A stretch of DNA of 51,595 bases from Leisingera sp. ANG59 (GTDB taxonomy: Bacteria > Pseudomonadota > Alphaproteobacteria > Rhodobacterales > Rhodobacteraceae), in contig NZ_WLCM01000005.1 in NCBI RefSeq assembly GCF_013317235.1, forward strand, positions 151,214 through 202,808, written 5' to 3'. Numbering within the stretch: the first letter of the stretch is position 1; every line of letters begins with the position of its first letter. Both the position numbers and the translations under genes were made by a program. Shown here piece by piece: positions 17,949 through 25,277 of the stretch. The notes under the pieces were generated by a model. The model searched no databases. It saw nothing but the letters and a program-made list of their open reading frames with translations, and was not told where the DNA came from.

Positions 17949-19695
17949 GATACTGTTCTTTTTCCTGTGCGGCTGGCGGCACCGCGCCAGCGGTAACGGG
18001 AAATCCCAGCCGGTAGGTGTAAGCCGCCTCCGTCTCGTCGGTACTGGCAACGCCGTCAAGCTGAGCCGCAAAAGCCATCATCAGCCGTGCACCAATACCG
18101 GTACCCTCAACGGCTTCATTCTCAGTGGCCAGCGGCTGCCCCTTGGTATTGGAGATTTCAAGCTCAAGCCAGTCCCGCGCTGTTTCGCGCAGGCGGACAT
18201 CTATCCGCGGGCGTCCGCCATCAGGCACACCCAGATATTTGACTGCATTGGTCATTGCTTCCGACACCAGCATCGAAAGCGTGACACCCTGATCCTGGCT
18301 CAGCGGCACGGGCGCCAGGTCTGTTTCGATCACAATCTCCTGCCCTGTACCGGCGGTCATCGACCCGATTTCCGAGATCAGCTCCTGAATCAGGTCGCGG
18401 CTGTCAACGGTTGTGATATCCGGGTTGGTGTTCAGGCTGCGGTGTATGGTGGCCAGCCCCCGCACCCGGCGCTGCAGCTGCGACAGCATCCGGCGGGCCT
18501 CGGGCGTCTGTGCTGTGCGGCCCTGCATGTTCATGATCGAGGCGACAAGCTGCAGGTTATTCTTGACCCGGTGGTGCACCTCGCGCAGCAGGATCGTCTT
18601 TTCTTGCAAGTCCAGCTCGCGCCTCCGTTCAGCCTCGCTCAGGATGACAACCATCCTGTTAAAAGACTGCTGTGCTTCCTCAAACTCGCGCGGAGGGTTG
18701 ATGAGTTCCAGCTGAGGGTCTTCGCGCTCTCCCAGCGCATAACGGCGCATGGCCCGGCGCAGCGCGCTGAGGTGGCGGATGACCATTTGCTGCAGGCCGA
18801 GGACTGCCACGGAGATCCCGGCAAGCCACATCAGCACAGGGAATGCCAGGGTCATCAGCGAAGCGGGGTTTCTGGCCGCGGTCATGGCGTTTTCCACCGG
18901 CCAGCTGCCGACAACCGAAACCTGGCCGGAAAGAATGTCGCTGACAGCAAAAAACCGTTCGTCGCCTGAACGGTCATCTTCGAAAAATGTTTCCCCGGTG
19001 TGCTCCAGAAGATCCCGCCGCGGCACCGAAACCGGCAACACCTGCGCAGCCTCCTCTTCCGGAACGCTGGAGGAAAGGATCTCGCCCTGCGCGTCGATTG
19101 TCACGTACTGGATGCCCCGCTCGGACAAGTTCTTGCCGGATCTGGCTCCGGCCACCTTGTGCGGGATGGCAATGGAAACATAGCCCAGCAAAATGCCGTC
19201 GCCTTGCACCGGGCTGGTGGCCAGCAGGAACGAGCCGCCTTCCCCCAACAGGTCCCGGCCCAGAGCAAAAGACAACTGCGACGTCTGGCGGGCTTTCAGG
19301 TACATCCAACGATCAGACACATCCCGCGCCTTGCCGTCTGATGCGCAAACCATCCGGCCATCCGGCGTAATGAAGGCGGCGAAAGTGAACGGGTTTGGGC
19401 CTTCTGTGAAGGCTTTAAGAAGATCGTTGCAGGCGCGGCGATCTTGCAGAACTGGAAGTATAGCCGCCGCGACCCCTTCTGTGGCGCCGCCCGCACGCTG
19501 CAGCAATTCGCGTTCCCTGGATGCCGCGCGTTCGGTCTGGTCAAGCAAGGACGCATGCGACAGCCGGGTGGCTTCATCTACAACGGCATTGGTCTGGTAG
19601 AGCGCGATCAAGCCCAGCGGCAGCAGCGCAAATGTCATCAGCGCTGCGAGCCGGACCAAAAGCCCCCCTGCCTGCAACCGCGGCATTGCAATCAT
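17923..19695 (-). CDS. Membrane sensor histidine kinase, HisKA_2 type (PhyK-like)
   Basis: 590 residues. Membrane helices at about 13-33 and 280-302 enclose a roughly 245-residue periplasmic sensor of the dCache/PAS-like type. A cytoplasmic linker follows, then the dimerisation/phosphoacceptor helix REVHHRVKNNLQL (His374/375) and an ATPase domain with N-box SEAMTNAVKY and G-box GTGIGARL. HisKA_2/HWE kinases of this form phosphorylate PhyR in other alphaproteobacteria. The start codon overlaps the ecfG stop in an ATGA, so it is co-translated with the sigma factor, making it the obvious candidate PhyR kinase. Confidence 0.9.
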   Translation of the reverse strand: MIAMPRLQAGGLLVRLAALMTFALLPLGLIALYQTNAVVDEATRLSHASLLDQTERAASRERELLQRAGGATEGVAAAILPVLQDRRACNDLLKAFTEGPNPFTFAAFITPDGRMVCASDGKARDVSDRWMYLKARQTSQLSFALGRDLLGEGGSFLLATSPVQGDGILLGYVSIAIPHKVAGARSGKNLSERGIQYVTIDAQGEILSSSVPEEEAAQVLPVSVPRRDLLEHTGETFFEDDRSGDERFFAVSDILSGQVSVVGSWPVENAMTAARNPASLMTLAFPVLMWLAGISVAVLGLQQMVIRHLSALRRAMRRYALGEREDPQLELINPPREFEEAQQSFNRMVVILSEAERRRELDLQEKTILLREVHHRVKNNLQLVASIMNMQGRTAQTPEARRMLSQLQRRVRGLATIHRSLNTNPDITTVDSRDLIQELISEIGSMTAGTGQEIVIETDLAPVPLSQDQGVTLSMLVSEAMTNAVKYLGVPDGGRPRIDVRLRETARDWLELEISNTKGQPLATENEAVEGTGIGARLMMAFAAQLDGVASTDETEAAYTYRLGFPVTAGAVPPAAQEKEQYHDAEEPAA

Positions 19696-20249
19696 GCGGC
19701 GCTCTGCTGCGCGACAATCCCTGCTGTAACGGAGTCGGTCAGCTCGATCTGACCGTCTTCGTCCAGGTCCATCAGCTCAGCCAAGCGGGCGCGGGCGCGG
19801 TTCACCCGGCTCTTGATGGTGCCGGTTTTAACGCCGCACATCTCGGCGGCCTCATCGTAGGAAAAACCGCCTGCGCCGACCAGCACCAGCGCCTCGCGCT
19901 GCTCATCGGTCAACTGGGCAAAGGCCGTCTGGAAATCGCGCAAATGCAGCCGCCCGTCGTGATCGGGTTTTTGCGCCAGGCTGCCCGACAGTGCCCCATC
20001 GGCATCCTCGACCTCGCGCTTGCGCTTGCGGCGCAGCGAATAAAAGGTGTTGCGCAGGATCGTGAACAGCCAGGCACGCATGTTGGAGCCAGCTTCGAAT
20101 TTCTCGATATTGGTCCAGGCCTTGACCAGAGTCTCCTGCACCAGGTCATCGGCAGTGGCGCTGTTGCGGGTCAGACTGATGGCGAAGGCGCGCAAGGCGC
20201 CCAGATGGTTGATCAGGTCGTCCCTTGGGTCAAGCTGTGTCTCAGTCAT
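19692..20249 (-). CDS. ecfG: ECF sigma factor EcfG (general stress response)
   Basis: 185 residues with sigma-2 (ADDLVQETLVKAWTNIEKFE, NMRAWLFTILRNTFYSLRRK) and sigma-4 (LTDEQREALVLVGAGGFSYDEAAEMCG, GTIKSRVNRAR) regions of the EcfG (ECF15) group. It directs RNA polymerase to GGAAC-N16/17-CGTT promoters. Its ATG overlaps the end of nepR by eight bases. The genetic neighbourhood (nepR upstream, phyR divergent, kinase downstream) is decisive. Confidence 0.95.
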   Translation of the reverse strand: MTETQLDPRDDLINHLGALRAFAISLTRNSATADDLVQETLVKAWTNIEKFEAGSNMRAWLFTILRNTFYSLRRKRKREVEDADGALSGSLAQKPDHDGRLHLRDFQTAFAQLTDEQREALVLVGAGGFSYDEAAEMCGVKTGTIKSRVNRARARLAELMDLDEDGQIELTDSVTAGIVAQQSAA

Positions 20250-20445
20250 TTGAGGTACTCTCCCCTGACTGCTTCGCCTTCTCCAAGGCCTCCTTTTCCT
20301 TCAGCCGTTTCAGCAGGTCTGTGAACCGGTCCGGCACCGGTTCGCTGGCGACCTGCTCGAACGCCCGCTTGAGGTTTTCATCGATTTCGCGGTCGGCCTG
20401 CTTATTCCGGGGCCGGGCACGTTGAGGCTGTGTCATGCGATCCAT
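20242..20445 (-). CDS. nepR: Anti-sigma factor NepR
   Basis: 67 residues if started at 20445 (Met-Asp-Arg-Met); the second ATG at 20436 is equally possible. The NepR core IDENLKRAFEQVASEPVPDRF is intact: two amphipathic helices that clasp EcfG, or the sigma-like domain of phosphorylated PhyR. The predicted sigma-EcfG transcription start lies only about 20 bases before 20445, which rules out longer N-terminal versions for that promoter. Confidence 0.92.
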   Translation of the reverse strand: MDRMTQPQRARPRNKQADREIDENLKRAFEQVASEPVPDRFTDLLKRLKEKEALEKAKQSGESTSND

Positions 20446-20465
20446 CAAATTTTTGCGCAGTTTCT

Positions 20466-20490
20466 GGAACCAAACGCGCGGCGGGGCGTA
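20466..20490 (+). promoter_or_regulatory. Sigma-EcfG promoter of phyR
   Basis: GGAAC (20466-20470), 16 bases, CGTA (20487-20490), one mismatch in the -10. Predicted start near 20497, about 32 bases before the phyR ATG. Its -10 region overlaps the -35 of the opposite promoter. Confidence 0.65.
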
Positions 20491-20497
20491 TAGTTCC
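20473..20497 (-). promoter_or_regulatory. Sigma-EcfG promoter of nepR-ecfG-kinase-PLD
   Basis: On the minus strand GGAAC (20497-20493), 16 bases, CGTT (20476-20473), a perfect consensus. It implies positive autoregulation of ecfG. It occupies almost the same DNA as the phyR promoter. Confidence 0.8.
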
Positions 20498-20528
20498 ATA
20501 TATATTGTAAAAAAGGGAACGTCGCACA

Positions 20529-21344
20529 ATGACCGCTCAATCGGGAGAACTGATCGCCAGCCAGATTGGCGCCAACCTGCCCTATCTGCGCCGCTATGCG
20601 CGTGCGCTGACAGGCAGCCAGAGCAGCGGCGACAAATATGCCCTGGCGGCGCTGGAGGCGATCCTGGCCGGGGAAGCCGAGTATGACAGCAGCCTGTCAC
20701 CCAAGGCCGCCCTGTTCCGGGTCTTCCATGCAATCTGGTCTACCACCGGGGCACCGGCAGGCGAAGATGAGACCGACACCGGGCTTGCCGCCAAGGCGCA
20801 AAGGCATCTGCGCCAGCTGACGCCGAACACCCGTGAAGCATTGCTGCTGCACACCATTGAAGAATTCAGCGCCGCCAGCACCGGCGTCATCATGGGGGTC
20901 AGCGAAGATGAGGCATCCGATCTGATTTCAATCGCTTACGAGGAAATGTCGCGCGCAACTGCCGGGCGGGTGATGATCATCGAGGACGAGGCCGTTATCG
21001 CCATGGACCTGGAAGCCATCGTCACGGGTATGGGCCACAGTGTCACCGGTATCGCCCGGACCGAGGCTCAGGCAATGGAGCTTGCATCCGGCGCCCCCTC
21101 CGACCTTGTGCTCTCTGATATCCAGCTGGCCGACAATTCCAGCGGCATTGACGCCGTGAACGGCATTCTGGAAAAACACGGCGATCGCCCGGTTATTTTC
21201 ATCACCGCCTACCCCGAACGGCTGCTCACAGGGGAAGGTCCTGAACCGGCCTTTCTGATTTCCAAACCCTATACGGAGGAGCAAGTCCGTTCTGCCGTCA
21301 GTCAGGCGATGTTCTTCTCTTCGACGGAAACACTGAAGGTCTGA
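20529..21344 (+). CDS. phyR: Stress response regulator PhyR (sigma-like domain plus receiver)
   Basis: 271 residues. Residues 1-140 are the EcfG-like output domain (YLRRYARALTGSQSSGDKY, LTPNTREALLLHTIEEFS), lacking DNA-binding function in the family. Residues 146-262 form the receiver with acid pocket Glu152-Asp153, phosphoacceptor Asp197 in LVLSDIQLAD, Thr226 and Lys246 in SKPY. When phosphorylated, PhyR binds NepR and frees EcfG (partner switching). Divergent from nepR-ecfG across 83 bases. Confidence 0.96.
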   Translation: MTAQSGELIASQIGANLPYLRRYARALTGSQSSGDKYALAALEAILAGEAEYDSSLSPKAALFRVFHAIWSTTGAPAGEDETDTGLAAKAQRHLRQLTPNTREALLLHTIEEFSAASTGVIMGVSEDEASDLISIAYEEMSRATAGRVMIIEDEAVIAMDLEAIVTGMGHSVTGIARTEAQAMELASGAPSDLVLSDIQLADNSSGIDAVNGILEKHGDRPVIFITAYPERLLTGEGPEPAFLISKPYTEEQVRSAVSQAMFFSSTETLKV

Positions 21345-21373
21345 AGACTGCTCTTTAGTTTCCTCAGAATTGT

Positions 21374-21395
21374 CCGGACCGTTACTGCGGTCCGG
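21374..21395 (+). terminator. Hairpin after phyR
   Basis: CCGGACCG, loop TTACTG, CGGTCCGG, 30 bases past the phyR stop. The following bases are only moderately T-rich, so termination strength is uncertain. Confidence 0.5.
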
Positions 21396-21414
21396 CTTGC
21401 TGTTGATATCTACC

Positions 21415-21450
21415 AAAAAGCCCCCAGCCGAAGGTCCGGCCGGGGGCTTT
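21415..21450 (-). terminator. Terminator after dps
   Basis: On the minus strand AAAGCCCCCGGCCG pairs with CGGCTGGGGGCTTT (one G:T pair), loop GACCTT, with a T5 tail. It begins 50 bases past the dps stop and may also end phyR transcription. Confidence 0.75.
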
Positions 21451-21499
21451 GACTTGCCCTGCCCAGAATACGCAGGCAGGGCAGCGGAAAAATTCAAGA

Positions 21500-21997
21500 C
21501 TACGACTTGGCGATTGCCCGCAGCATCCAGGCGGCCTGTTCATGGAAGGCAGACCGCGCGGTTGCCAGGTCCTCTGTCACGATATCGCGGCGGCGGCCTG
21601 CAAGTTCAGCAAGCGCATGCATCCGCAGTGCGATCCGCGCATGGCTTTCAGCCAGATCCTGGGCCATCTCACCGGCGCTGAGCTCTCCGCCGGGATCTTC
21701 GATCTTGGACCGGTTCAGCACTTCGTCCATGCGCGATGGCGCCAGGTGCCCCAAGGCGCGGATGCGCTCTGCCAGGTCATCGGCCGCGGAGAACATGTTC
21801 TCATACTGCTCTTCCGTCAGCTTGTGCATCGAGTAGAAGGCCGGGCCTTCCACATTCCAGTGGCAGGCATGGGTCTTGAAGACCAGTCGGTAGGTATCTG
21901 CAAGCACATCCGCCAAGCCGTCAGCGATTGCGCCGGTGTCCCTGACGCCGGTTTCAACTTTGTCGGGGCTTGGGACGGCGGTTAGTGCGCCAGTCAT
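21500..21997 (-). CDS. dps: Dps-family ferritin-like DNA-protection protein
   Basis: 165 residues. The Dps ferroxidase pattern is seen in ACHWNVEGPAFYSMHKL and the following AADDLAERIRALG, where the inter-subunit His, His, Asp and Glu ligands fall. Dps dodecamers oxidise Fe2+ with H2O2 and shield DNA. A consensus sigma-EcfG promoter lies about 45 bases upstream of the ATG, fitting stress induction. It sits on the opposite strand next to phyR. Confidence 0.93.
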   Translation of the reverse strand: MTGALTAVPSPDKVETGVRDTGAIADGLADVLADTYRLVFKTHACHWNVEGPAFYSMHKLTEEQYENMFSAADDLAERIRALGHLAPSRMDEVLNRSKIEDPGGELSAGEMAQDLAESHARIALRMHALAELAGRRRDIVTEDLATARSAFHEQAAWMLRAIAKS

Positions 21998-22039
21998 GGG
22001 ATACTCCTTTTCCTGTTGCAGGTTACGTACGTTAGCGGA

Positions 22040-22064
22040 AACGCAGGCGGGGCCAGATTGTTCC
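22040..22064 (-). promoter_or_regulatory. Sigma-EcfG promoter of dps
   Basis: On the minus strand GGAAC (22064-22060), 16 bases, CGTT (22043-22040): full consensus match, leader about 36 bases. Confidence 0.8.
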
Positions 22065-22119
22065 GCCCGGCCAGCAAGAAAATGCCCGGTGTCTGCAAGA
22101 GGTCACGCGCAGAACGCCT

Positions 22120-22290
22120 TCAGCGGGAAGCGCCGCGAAGCAGCCGGACGATCAAGGCTGCCGCGAAGAGAAGCAAAAAGATGTAGAACAGGATCTGTGC
22201 GATCCCTGCGGAGGCCGTGGCAATGCCGCTAAATCCGAAGATGCCGGCGATGATTGCAACGGCCAGGAAGACTACTGCCCAGTAAAGCAT
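22120..22290 (-). CDS. DUF1328 (YtjA-like) small membrane protein, copy 1
   Basis: 56 residues with two membrane helices: [19 protein letters not shown] and [18 protein letters not shown], joined by [12 protein letters not shown]. This is the DUF1328 pattern of unknown function. It is paralogous to the gene at 23731 and has a GGTT-type candidate sigma-EcfG promoter upstream. Confidence 0.9.
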   Translation of the reverse strand: MLYWAVVFLAVAIIAGIFGFSGIATASAGIAQILFYIFLLLFAAALIVRLLRGASR

Positions 22291-22324
22291 GCCTATACCT
22301 TTCTGTTGCGGATTTCACCTACCC

Positions 22325-22349
22325 AACCCGCAGCCGTTGAAAATGTTCC
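22325..22349 (-). promoter_or_regulatory. Candidate sigma-EcfG promoter (GGTT-type) of DUF1328 copy 1
   Basis: On the minus strand GGAAC (22349-22345), 16 bases, GGTT (22328-22325), leader about 28 bases. Confidence 0.6.
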
Positions 22350-22458
22350 ATGCCACTGGCATTGCATTATTTGGAGATTGTTGTGCTGGTCCTGCCGGAC
22401 AGCGGGTTAGGCTGTTGCCGTTTCAGAATGAGCAACGGGCAGGCCGCTTCCGGGCTCG

Positions 22459-23192
22459 TCAGATCAGCGGCCGGATATCCGGGGCGGGGTCTTCGATCAA
22501 CGCAATTTCAGCGAGCGCTGGTATGTTTTTGATCTTCAGCATCCCGTCCTGCCATTCCGCCAGCTTGGCGTCGCGCAAGGTCTTCAGCATTTTGTTTGTG
22601 TGCACCAGGGACAAACCAAGCGCATCGGCAAGGTCCTGCTGGCGGTAGGGCAGCGGCACCGCGTTCTTCACCTCCATCCCGACTGCCTTCAGCCGCTCAT
22701 AGATCCTAACCAGCGCCCAGGCGATGCGCTGCCGGGCGTCCCGCTGACCAAGCGAAGCAATGGTTTCCCCCAGGAAATGCTCCTCTACAGCGGCAATCCA
22801 GGTCAGATCGTAGGCCCGCTCGGGGTGGTGCTGGAACAGTTCGAACAGCGCAGACCGGCGGAACACGCAGAGCGTCATGCTGGTGGTTGCTTCAACGGAA
22901 TGCTTCATCTCGCCCAAAAGCCCCGCCTGCAGACCGGCGAAATCGCCCGGGAACAGGAAATTAATCACCTGCCGCCTGCCGTTTTCCAAGGTTTTGCAGC
23001 GCGCCCCATGCCCTTGAGGACAGTGAATAGCTGCGGACTGTTTGATCCTTCCAGAAGGATGGTGGTGCCTGCATCCACCATTTCACCGGTTTTGAAAGAT
23101 TGGGTGAAGGCGACTTCTTCGCGTGACAGTGGCTTGAAAACACCACGCTTGCGCAGCGGGCAGTTCTGTCAGGCGGTCGCAGACATCATCAT
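22459..23192 (-). pseudogene. Crp/Fnr-family regulator disrupted by a stop codon and a frameshift
   Basis: Reading from the ATG run at 23192-23184, the frame gives MMMSATA, a TGA, then QNCPLRKRGVFKPLSREEV and continues through LLEGSNSPQLFTVLKG, where it goes out of register. The next frame resumes at CKTLENGRRQVINFLFPGDF and runs to the stop at 22459, with the winged-helix part intact (RQQDLADALGLSLVHTNKMLK). The TGA occupies the first cysteine position of a C-x2-C-P motif. Adding one G to the G-run at 23004-23007 (minus strand) would restore the register. Two independent lesions point to a decayed gene, unless both are sequence errors. The undamaged form would be about 240 residues with a cyclic-nucleotide-type sensor domain. 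Confidence 0.8.
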
Positions 23193-23200
23193 TCCCCTTC

Positions 23201-23212
23201 TGATCTATGTCA
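23201..23212. promoter_or_regulatory. TGA-N6-TCA Crp/Fnr-type half-site pair
   Basis: TGATCTATGTCA lies 8 bases upstream of the first ATG of the broken Crp/Fnr gene and between it and a divergent gene. TGA-N6-TCA is the core of sites bound by this regulator family, so it may once have been an autoregulatory operator. Confidence 0.4.
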
Positions 23213-23218
23213 CAGTTT

Positions 23219-23243
23219 AATGCGCCCGAGGCCGAATAGTTCC
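23219..23243 (-). promoter_or_regulatory. Weak sigma-EcfG-like site before the broken Crp/Fnr gene
   Basis: On the minus strand GGAAC (23243-23239), 16 bases, CATT (23222-23219). It has one mismatch in the -10 core and the expected distance to the start. Confidence 0.3.
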
Positions 23244-23273
23244 AGAATAGCAGGCCATAAGGGGAACGAAGCA

Positions 23274-23693
23274 ATGGAGCGGCTGAACCGCGGGTGCCCG
23301 CATGTCTACCTGATTGCGTCAAGGAACTATCTGGTCACCTGCGATATCTGCGACGCCATACTGGACTTTGATCCTGCCGCGGAAATCAGCGTGCTGAGGA
23401 GCCAGGAAGCGGCCCTGCCAGCCCTGTCGCGCTACCGCGGGATCGCAGTGGCCTTCATGGAATGCGGATCTGAAATGGTAGCTGGCCTCAGGATTGACCA
23501 GATTGCTTGCAGCCGCGGCGGCAGGCTGGTCCTGATGGGCCGTGAAGCCGAGAGAGAACTGGAAAGGCAATCCCAACTGCTGCTGTGGCCAGTGCTTGCC
23601 AGACCGGTATCAACCCGGATGATCATGAGCCATCTGATGCCGCTGGGCGAGCGGCCAGGGAACAAAACCCGTGTCCGGGGGTTGATATTCTGA
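23274..23693 (+). CDS. Hypothetical protein with a CxxC pair
   Basis: 139 residues from the ATG at 23274, which has AAGGGG upstream. The N-terminal part contains [29 protein letters not shown], with three cysteines that could bind a metal; a further Cys pair occurs later in MECGSE and IACSRGG. I do not recognise the family, and no membrane segment is visible. It is divergent from the Crp/Fnr pseudogene, and its 3' end contains the promoter-like site of the next gene. Confidence 0.6.
   Translation: MERLNRGCPHVYLIASRNYLVTCDICDAILDFDPAAEISVLRSQEAALPALSRYRGIAVAFMECGSEMVAGLRIDQIACSRGGRLVLMGREAERELERQSQLLLWPVLARPVSTRMIMSHLMPLGERPGNKTRVRGLIF
23659..23683 (+). promoter_or_regulatory. Candidate sigma-EcfG promoter (GGTT-type) of DUF1328 copy 2
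   Basis: GGAAC (23659-23663), 16 bases, GGTT (23680-23683), inside the 3' end of the preceding gene, about 47 bases before the ATG. Confidence 0.55.
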
Positions 23694-23730
23694 CTGCTGC
23701 TTCCGGCAGCCCCTGAAAAGGAGAAGAGAC

Positions 23731-23904
23731 ATGCTTGGTTGGGCAATAACATTTCTGGTGATCGCACTGGTCGCAGCTCTGCTTGGATTCGGCGGCATTG
23801 CCGGCGCATCTGCCGGCATCGCAAAGATCCTATTCGTCATTTTCCTGATCCTCTTCGTTGTCGCAATGGTTGCGCGCGTAGTGAAGGGCAAGCCGCCCGT
23901 TTAA
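23731..23904 (+). CDS. DUF1328 small membrane protein, copy 2
   Basis: 57 residues, with [21 protein letters not shown] and [19 protein letters not shown] as membrane helices around the [11 protein letters not shown] linker. Strong ribosome site AAAAGGAG. Clearly paralogous to the copy at 22120; function unknown. Confidence 0.9.
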   Translation: MLGWAITFLVIALVAALLGFGGIAGASAGIAKILFVIFLILFVVAMVARVVKGKPPV

Positions 23905-24158
23905 CACTGTTCTGACGCTTCGTTCCGGCGACTTTAATCCCTCGAATGCGCGGCCGGATGATGGCCTCCCGGGCGAGCCGTCATCCGCCCTGTTTGGCCA
24001 GAAGCATGCTGCCGGCAACTCCACCGGCCCGCTCAGACTGCAGTTCCGATTGCGGCCAAGACTCACGCTTTGCTCACGCCGCGTTACCAGGCAAGCACTT
24101 GCCATGCGGGCCGCGGCCATTAAGGTTGTTCGTGCACGCACTAATCGGAGACGGCCAG

Positions 24159-25199
24159 ATGCAAGACCTCACTCCCGCCCCGGACCTCAAGCCGGTTTCT
24201 GCGCAGCCTGACCTGCCGGACAATCCTCCGGGGCTGCACGAGCGGGCACTGCATTTCCTGGCCCGGTTCCTGCCGCTTGCCTATTTCCGGCGGCCGCCCA
24301 AGATCATCATCATCGACGCAACCAACAGCTGCAACCTTCGCTGCCCGGTCTGCCCGGTGACCTTTGCGATGAAGCGCAAGCGCGGCATGATGAAGCCGCA
24401 TGTGTTCCGCAAGATCATCGACGATTTCAAAGACCAGCGGGAAAAGCCTGCGATCTACTTCAGCTTTTCGGGCGAACCCACCCTGCACAAGGATCTGCCG
24501 GACTTTATAGCCTACGCCCATGAAAACGGCCACGACACTTATCTATCGACCAATGCCACCCGCCTGACGCCCGAGATGAGCGAGCGGCTGATCCGGTCCG
24601 GCCTTGCCCGGGTGAACCTGTGCATGGACGGTTTTTCCAAGGAAGCGCAGGAGACCTACCGGGTCAACTCCGACTTCGACAACGTCAAGGCCAGCATCGA
24701 AGAATTCCTGAGCATCAAGAAGCAGATCGGCTCCAAGTCGCCTGTCACCGTGCTGCAGACGCTGCTGACCAGCTATTCGGAACCGCAAATGGACGAAATG
24801 GAGGCCTGGGCCAAAGATGCCGGTTTCGACCGGGTCCGGTTCAAAACCTTCTCGATCGGGTCCTACACCTCAGCCGACCAGAAACGCGAATTTGCCCATT
24901 TCCTGCCGCGCCAGAAGGAACTGCGCCGCCACCCGCGTCACACCAGCCATGCCATGTGCACAGTGCCACTGTTCCAGTCGGTGGTTTTCTGGAATGGCGA
25001 TCTGGGCCTTTGCTGCATTGACTACGACCAAGTGATTCAACTGCCGAACGTCGAACAGGACGGCTTCCTTGCCGCTTACCGCTCTGACGAGGCCGCCCGC
25101 GCCCGCAAGCGCGGCTTTCTCAAGCAGTTCGGCATCTGCAAGACGTGTTCGTTTTCAAACGCCGAAAATATGGGCATCCGCCGCGACCTGAAGAAGTAG
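24159..25199 (+). CDS. Radical SAM/SPASM-domain protein
   Basis: 346 residues from the ATG at 24159 (GGAG nine bases upstream). The radical SAM cluster motif is CNLRCPVC at about residue 56, followed by the FSGEPTLHKD glycine-rich SAM loop. The C-terminal SPASM-like part has cysteines in MCTVPLF, DLGLCCIDYD and GICKTCSFSN for auxiliary clusters. Such proteins modify peptides or other substrates; no precursor peptide gene or partner is recognisable beside it, so the substrate is open. Not visibly linked to the stress genes upstream. Confidence 0.85.
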   Translation: MQDLTPAPDLKPVSAQPDLPDNPPGLHERALHFLARFLPLAYFRRPPKIIIIDATNSCNLRCPVCPVTFAMKRKRGMMKPHVFRKIIDDFKDQREKPAIYFSFSGEPTLHKDLPDFIAYAHENGHDTYLSTNATRLTPEMSERLIRSGLARVNLCMDGFSKEAQETYRVNSDFDNVKASIEEFLSIKKQIGSKSPVTVLQTLLTSYSEPQMDEMEAWAKDAGFDRVRFKTFSIGSYTSADQKREFAHFLPRQKELRRHPRHTSHAMCTVPLFQSVVFWNGDLGLCCIDYDQVIQLPNVEQDGFLAAYRSDEAARARKRGFLKQFGICKTCSFSNAENMGIRRDLKK

Positions 25200-25207
25200 C
25201 CCCGCCC

Positions 25208-25277
25208 GGCCCTTCTTCTCTGGAAAATACTCCGGGGGTGAAGGCCGAAGGCCTGAGGGGGCAACACCCCCTCCCTT
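25208..25277. repeat. Intergenic hairpin-rich element
   Basis: About 70 bases filling the gap between two convergent genes, containing AGGCC-GAA-GGCCT and GGGGG-CAACA-CCCCC hairpins after a CTTCTTCTCTGGAAAATACT stretch. From memory, similar intergenic blocks are common in Rhodobacterales genomes; I cannot verify copy number here. Confidence 0.4.

Noticed and set aside
23166-23176. In-frame TGA read as selenocysteine in place of cysteine in the Crp/Fnr gene
   Set aside because: Sec for Cys would be attractive, but the same gene has a downstream frameshift, no obvious SECIS-like hairpin follows the TGA, and the family is not a known selenoprotein family.
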